DNA of 64,000 nucleotides from Panulirus ornatus (Eukaryota; Arthropoda; Malacostraca; Decapoda; Palinuridae), in NCBI RefSeq assembly GCF_036320965.1, contig NC_092279.1:17469241-17533240 (forward strand). Direction: 5' to 3'. Below the pieces are notes generated by a model. That model made no database searches. It worked only from the letters and a program-made list of their open reading frames with translations, and was not told the DNA's origin. The position numbers and the translations under genes are program-made. The first letter of the stretch is position 1, and every line of letters starts with the position of its first letter. Of the stretch, positions 50,421 through 64,000 are shown piece after piece.

Positions 50421-51597
50421 CATTAAGGGTAACTCGAAATATCTTGGAGGGCAAGCCGTTTCCGGAGTATTTATTGACTCTAATTACAGGGTATTGTTAC
50501 TGTGCTTACGGTTATTTTTACGAATTTATTTGCTTTAAGTAAATTATGTGTGAGGCTCAAGTTCTGCGAAAACATTGAATGATATATGATTTGTGCACCA
50601 GAATGTCAAATCTTCAGTAAACAAGACTTTTTTTTTCTTCTAAGAAACTCTATATCACTTATTATGCTTGTGTGATACTGTTAGTGCTGCAGGTCGCCTT
50701 ATATGGCAGTATGTTACCGTAGCCTCACAGACACGTGTGGTTATGTAATGTAATATGCAGCGTCGCACTGGCAGCCTCATACATTTGCAGGATAGGTAAC
50801 CTTACGATCATTAGGCCACATGAATTGGTATTCTTCCCTTCCATTTATGTGCGCAATGGGTAGACTTAGCATTTTATGGCACCTTATAATCCAAATTCTT
50901 ACCATTCATTTTGAAAGACAAAACAACGAACAGATTTTCTGGTATTCATCTGTTATCTGTAGTTTCACCACCTAATAGTTGAGATGACCGGAGAGACTTC
51001 ATTAAGGTCATGTATGCTGTTCCCGTCACAGCTTAACGCGTGGCAAAGAGCTTGGGACAGTGCTGTTCCTCAGTGAAGGGAGTAGGGGGGCAGAACATTG
51101 TCGACGGGAAAGTTTCTTTTGCATTATAGCTAAAAACTTATCCGACTTGCATTCTCTCTACGACAACTAATGTAGATCAGGGCGATGGTCCGTTGGCCAA
51201 ATAGGGGTTGGGTGGCCCGTGCTGTAAAATAAACCATCCAGACCCGTTGTAAATTACTGGGCGAGGCTAGCCTTAGCTCGGCATTCTGATAGTCCACTCT
51301 CATTTTTGTTTTTAGTCCTTCGATGTACAGAAAAAAAAAAAATTATACTTATAGTCCACTTTCAGTGTGATGTATTTTGATGAGTCGCACGAGTGTATTA
51401 TACTTTGAAAGTGTAAAAGTTGGAATGTAATATTAAGATCTTATCAGAGAAATGTAGCAGAACAAGTTTTGAGTTTTGATTTTGCATCTTTGTTGATGGC
51501 AGGGTCCATATCGTTACCAGATTATTGCAAGCAATTATTATCTTTAAACAATGTCACTGTGCCATAATTTTTAAGTGTATCTTGAACACTTTTCTAG

Positions 51598-61913
<10,316 letters not shown>

Positions 61914-62145
61914 TCCCTACCTCACATCTGATATACTGCAAGATTAGTTATGATGAGTCTTAACTATGTGTTGAATTTGGGTAATTTTCTCATTGATGTG
62001 GATAGAAAAATTAGGCTTATAGAAACATAGCATAAGGCTCATTAGTGGCTTAATTGTAGTGTAGTTCTCAGATAAGATAAAATGCTTACAATTACAGGTG
62101 TACAGTATTTTTAGAGATAATAAATGGGGTCTTTGTACTCTTTCC
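61914..62145 (+). other. 3' UTR of the 701-aa protein gene
   Basis: AT-rich non-coding sequence follows the TAG stop and runs to the region just after the AATAAA at 62119. No repeats or other open frames of note are seen. The 3' boundary is estimated from the polyadenylation signal, not observed. Confidence 0.6.
62119..62124 (+). terminator. Polyadenylation signal AATAAA
   Basis: A canonical AATAAA lies about 206 nt after the stop codon. It is followed within 30 nt by a T/GT-rich stretch (gggtctttgtactctttcc), as expected of a downstream element. Cleavage would fall near 62,135-62,150. Confidence 0.6.
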
Positions 62146-62149
62146 ATGT

Positions 62150-64000
62150 CTGAATGTCTGCTTCACACTTATTTTACAAAGTAAAGTGCATTTACAACAT
62201 TAGTTTGCAATTTGAAAAGAATTATGAAGCAAACTATTTTGGCATTGATCTTTTTATTAGTACCACTGCCAAGTATTTAGGGCTATTTGAGATAGAAGCA
62301 CATATTTTACATCATCTCAAAGTCATACCCAATGTGTAATTTCTATTGATGTATTTCTGAAGTAACAGGTATTTATTTTAAAATGTCTGGCAAAATATAC
62401 TGTTGAACCTTTCAGTTAGTGAATTCAAGCACTTGGTGATGTAGTTAATTTGAAATTTTAGATTCCTGGTCTAACACATGGATGCTGCTCCAAAAAAATT
62501 TTTTAATACATTTCGGAATTCATATTTCTTCATGGTTAATATAAAAACATTTGATAAAATAAGAACATTTTAATAGTTCTATGAATATTATTAGTATGAT
62601 TTTAAGTTCACAAGAGGTTAGTTTTTAAATGTCTATTGTACTGTCACATAGTCAATTTCAGAAGTTATTGATTATATGTGTGAAATAGGTTCCTTTAGTT
62701 GAATGCTAGATGCCTATAGACTATTTCTGCCCATGCATATTGTGAAACATACATCAGTAAGCTACATCTTAAATTCAGAGATGTTGCAAGTACATTCTTA
62801 GCTAAGCACCTTAGTTTTAGCACATTTCTGTAGACACATTTGTTAGAGGCTTAAACTTTCCAGTAGTTTATGTATTGCAAGTTCCTGCTTCCTCCCTCCA
62901 TCCTAATTATGGAGGTTCATCAGGAAAGTGGGGCTTGTAAAGTATGAGAACTTGTCTTTGTAGTGTATATTCATATTTGTGAACATAATACTCACACAGA
63001 CTAGCTATACATATTGGCCTGCAGTAGAATGAAATCAGAAGTATATTTCTGAAGTTGCTCATGATTTGGGACATATTTTCAAATACGTGACGTTAAGAGA
63101 ATACAGTAAGTATATGTTAAAAGTAAGCAAATAGAGAGCCTGGTTTAAAGATGAATATTTAACAAGCTAAGGGAGCTCTCTGATGAAATGATTGTTTTAC
63201 AATGATGTGACATTAAAAGAGTTAATACAGAATAGCAAAAGGATGAATAAGATGTGAACTTTGTAGAAAGGTTTGTTACTTAGAACTGAAGTTGCTAATT
63301 GTAGATTACACAGTAGCAGAACCAGCAATGGTTACCAGTGCATGAATTTGATTTATTTGATTGAAGCAGTTCATCACATTTTACACAACACACATATCCA
63401 ATGAAGAGCTTACGACATTATAGTTACACATGGGCTACCCTGCGACAGTAATGTTACCACGAGCACACACCCAACCTGTGCCAGCAAAGGTACACCTAAG
63501 AATAAGCTGTCATTGACAGGAGAGACTGTGATTCTTTACACCCAAGGTTACCAGTTTTTGTAAAGGTAACAAGGTGGGTGAGTAAGTATAGAAGACTGGT
63601 TATTTTATACCATTAACAACATAAGAAGTGAAGTTGGTGTGAAATATAGATGAAAAGAGGCTGAGATCTCAGTAATGATAAGCTTGAATATTGATTGAGG
63701 TTTAGGGAAATTATTTAAAGAAAAAATAATGAGAATTAAGGTGCAATTAATTTGATGAGATGTGCATCCCTTGCCATTTTATGTGGTGACATATCAGTCT
63801 ATACTAGCAGAAATTCACTTTAGTATAAGACATACAGTGTATTGGAGAAGTGAATAAGTGTGGAGAGTGAATAGAAAGCAGTGTGGAGGTTAGGGGGAAT
63901 TACATTACTGTGAAGGGAACCATTGAGAAGATGAGATACAAATAATGTGATAGCATGTACATGTGAAGTGAATATTGAAGAAAGGAAGAAAAACAAGAAA
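62150..64000. other. AT-rich intergenic sequence, nothing recognised
   Basis: There are no open frames of note, no microsatellites and no LINE motifs. The texture is like that of the introns of the gene to the left. Confidence 0.55.

Larger units (their letters stand above)
41558..51597 (+). other. Probable 10-kb first-to-second exon intron; non-coding
   Basis: This stretch runs between the 39-nt exon candidate and coding exon 1. It holds a 51-bp minisatellite (43.7 kb), an 83-bp tandem duplication (44.66 kb), GT, CA and GA microsatellites, and an old 38-bp-type repeat near 50 kb. Open frames in it are short or overlap repeats, and none resembles a known protein. A donor-like CGATCAG|gtgagt at 44630/44631 has no convincing exon attached. 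Confidence 0.5.

Overview
This is a eukaryotic, very probably arthropod and most likely decapod-crustacean, nuclear window. The evidence seen directly is a spliced protein gene with GT-AG introns, many long dinucleotide tracts (AT, CT/GA, AC/GT), CCTAA/TTAGG-type interstitial repeats, and several copies of one LINE family. From memory, and not checked here, that LINE head and tail resemble repeats common in decapod genomes. Nothing bacterial, phage-like or CRISPR-like is present.

Layout. Positions 1-51,597 are non-coding as far as I can read. They hold microsatellites, at least ten distinct minisatellite arrays (about 21 to 60 bp units, the largest a 28-bp array of about 1.35 kb at 29.3-30.7 kb), old LINE fragments, a tRNA-like SINE head, and a CCTAA-type array at 34.4 kb. 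A few isolated splice-like structures stand out: a 39-nt exon at 41,519-41,557 with excellent splice sites, a recursive-splice-exon-like structure at 9,318-9,375, and a CpG-rich promoter-like block near 26.5 kb. Positions 51,598-61,913 hold a plus-strand gene of seven coding exons. All introns are GT-AG and the joined reading frame is 702 codons including the stop. A polyadenylation signal lies about 200 nt after the stop. Positions 62,150-64,000 are AT-rich with nothing recognisable.

The gene encodes a 701-residue protein that I do not recognise. It has a Q/H-rich N-terminus, a basic coiled coil, a Ser-rich middle, acidic stretches with two Y-x-N motifs of SH2-ligand type (YENI, YSNV), a KEN tripeptide, and a compact C-terminal segment ending in YWTEPYL. 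The layout suggests a scaffold or adaptor rather than an enzyme. The 39-nt upstream exon would give a good initiation context and an in-frame upstream stop, so it probably belongs to the 5' UTR of this gene after a 10-kb intron.

Its introns carry several pieces of the same LINE family in both orientations. One is an internally deleted copy flanked by a perfect 16-bp target-site duplication that overlaps the pyrimidine tract of the last splice acceptor. The family occurs here in four states: 5' truncated, internally deleted, head joined to tail, and a roughly 250-bp SINE-like form.
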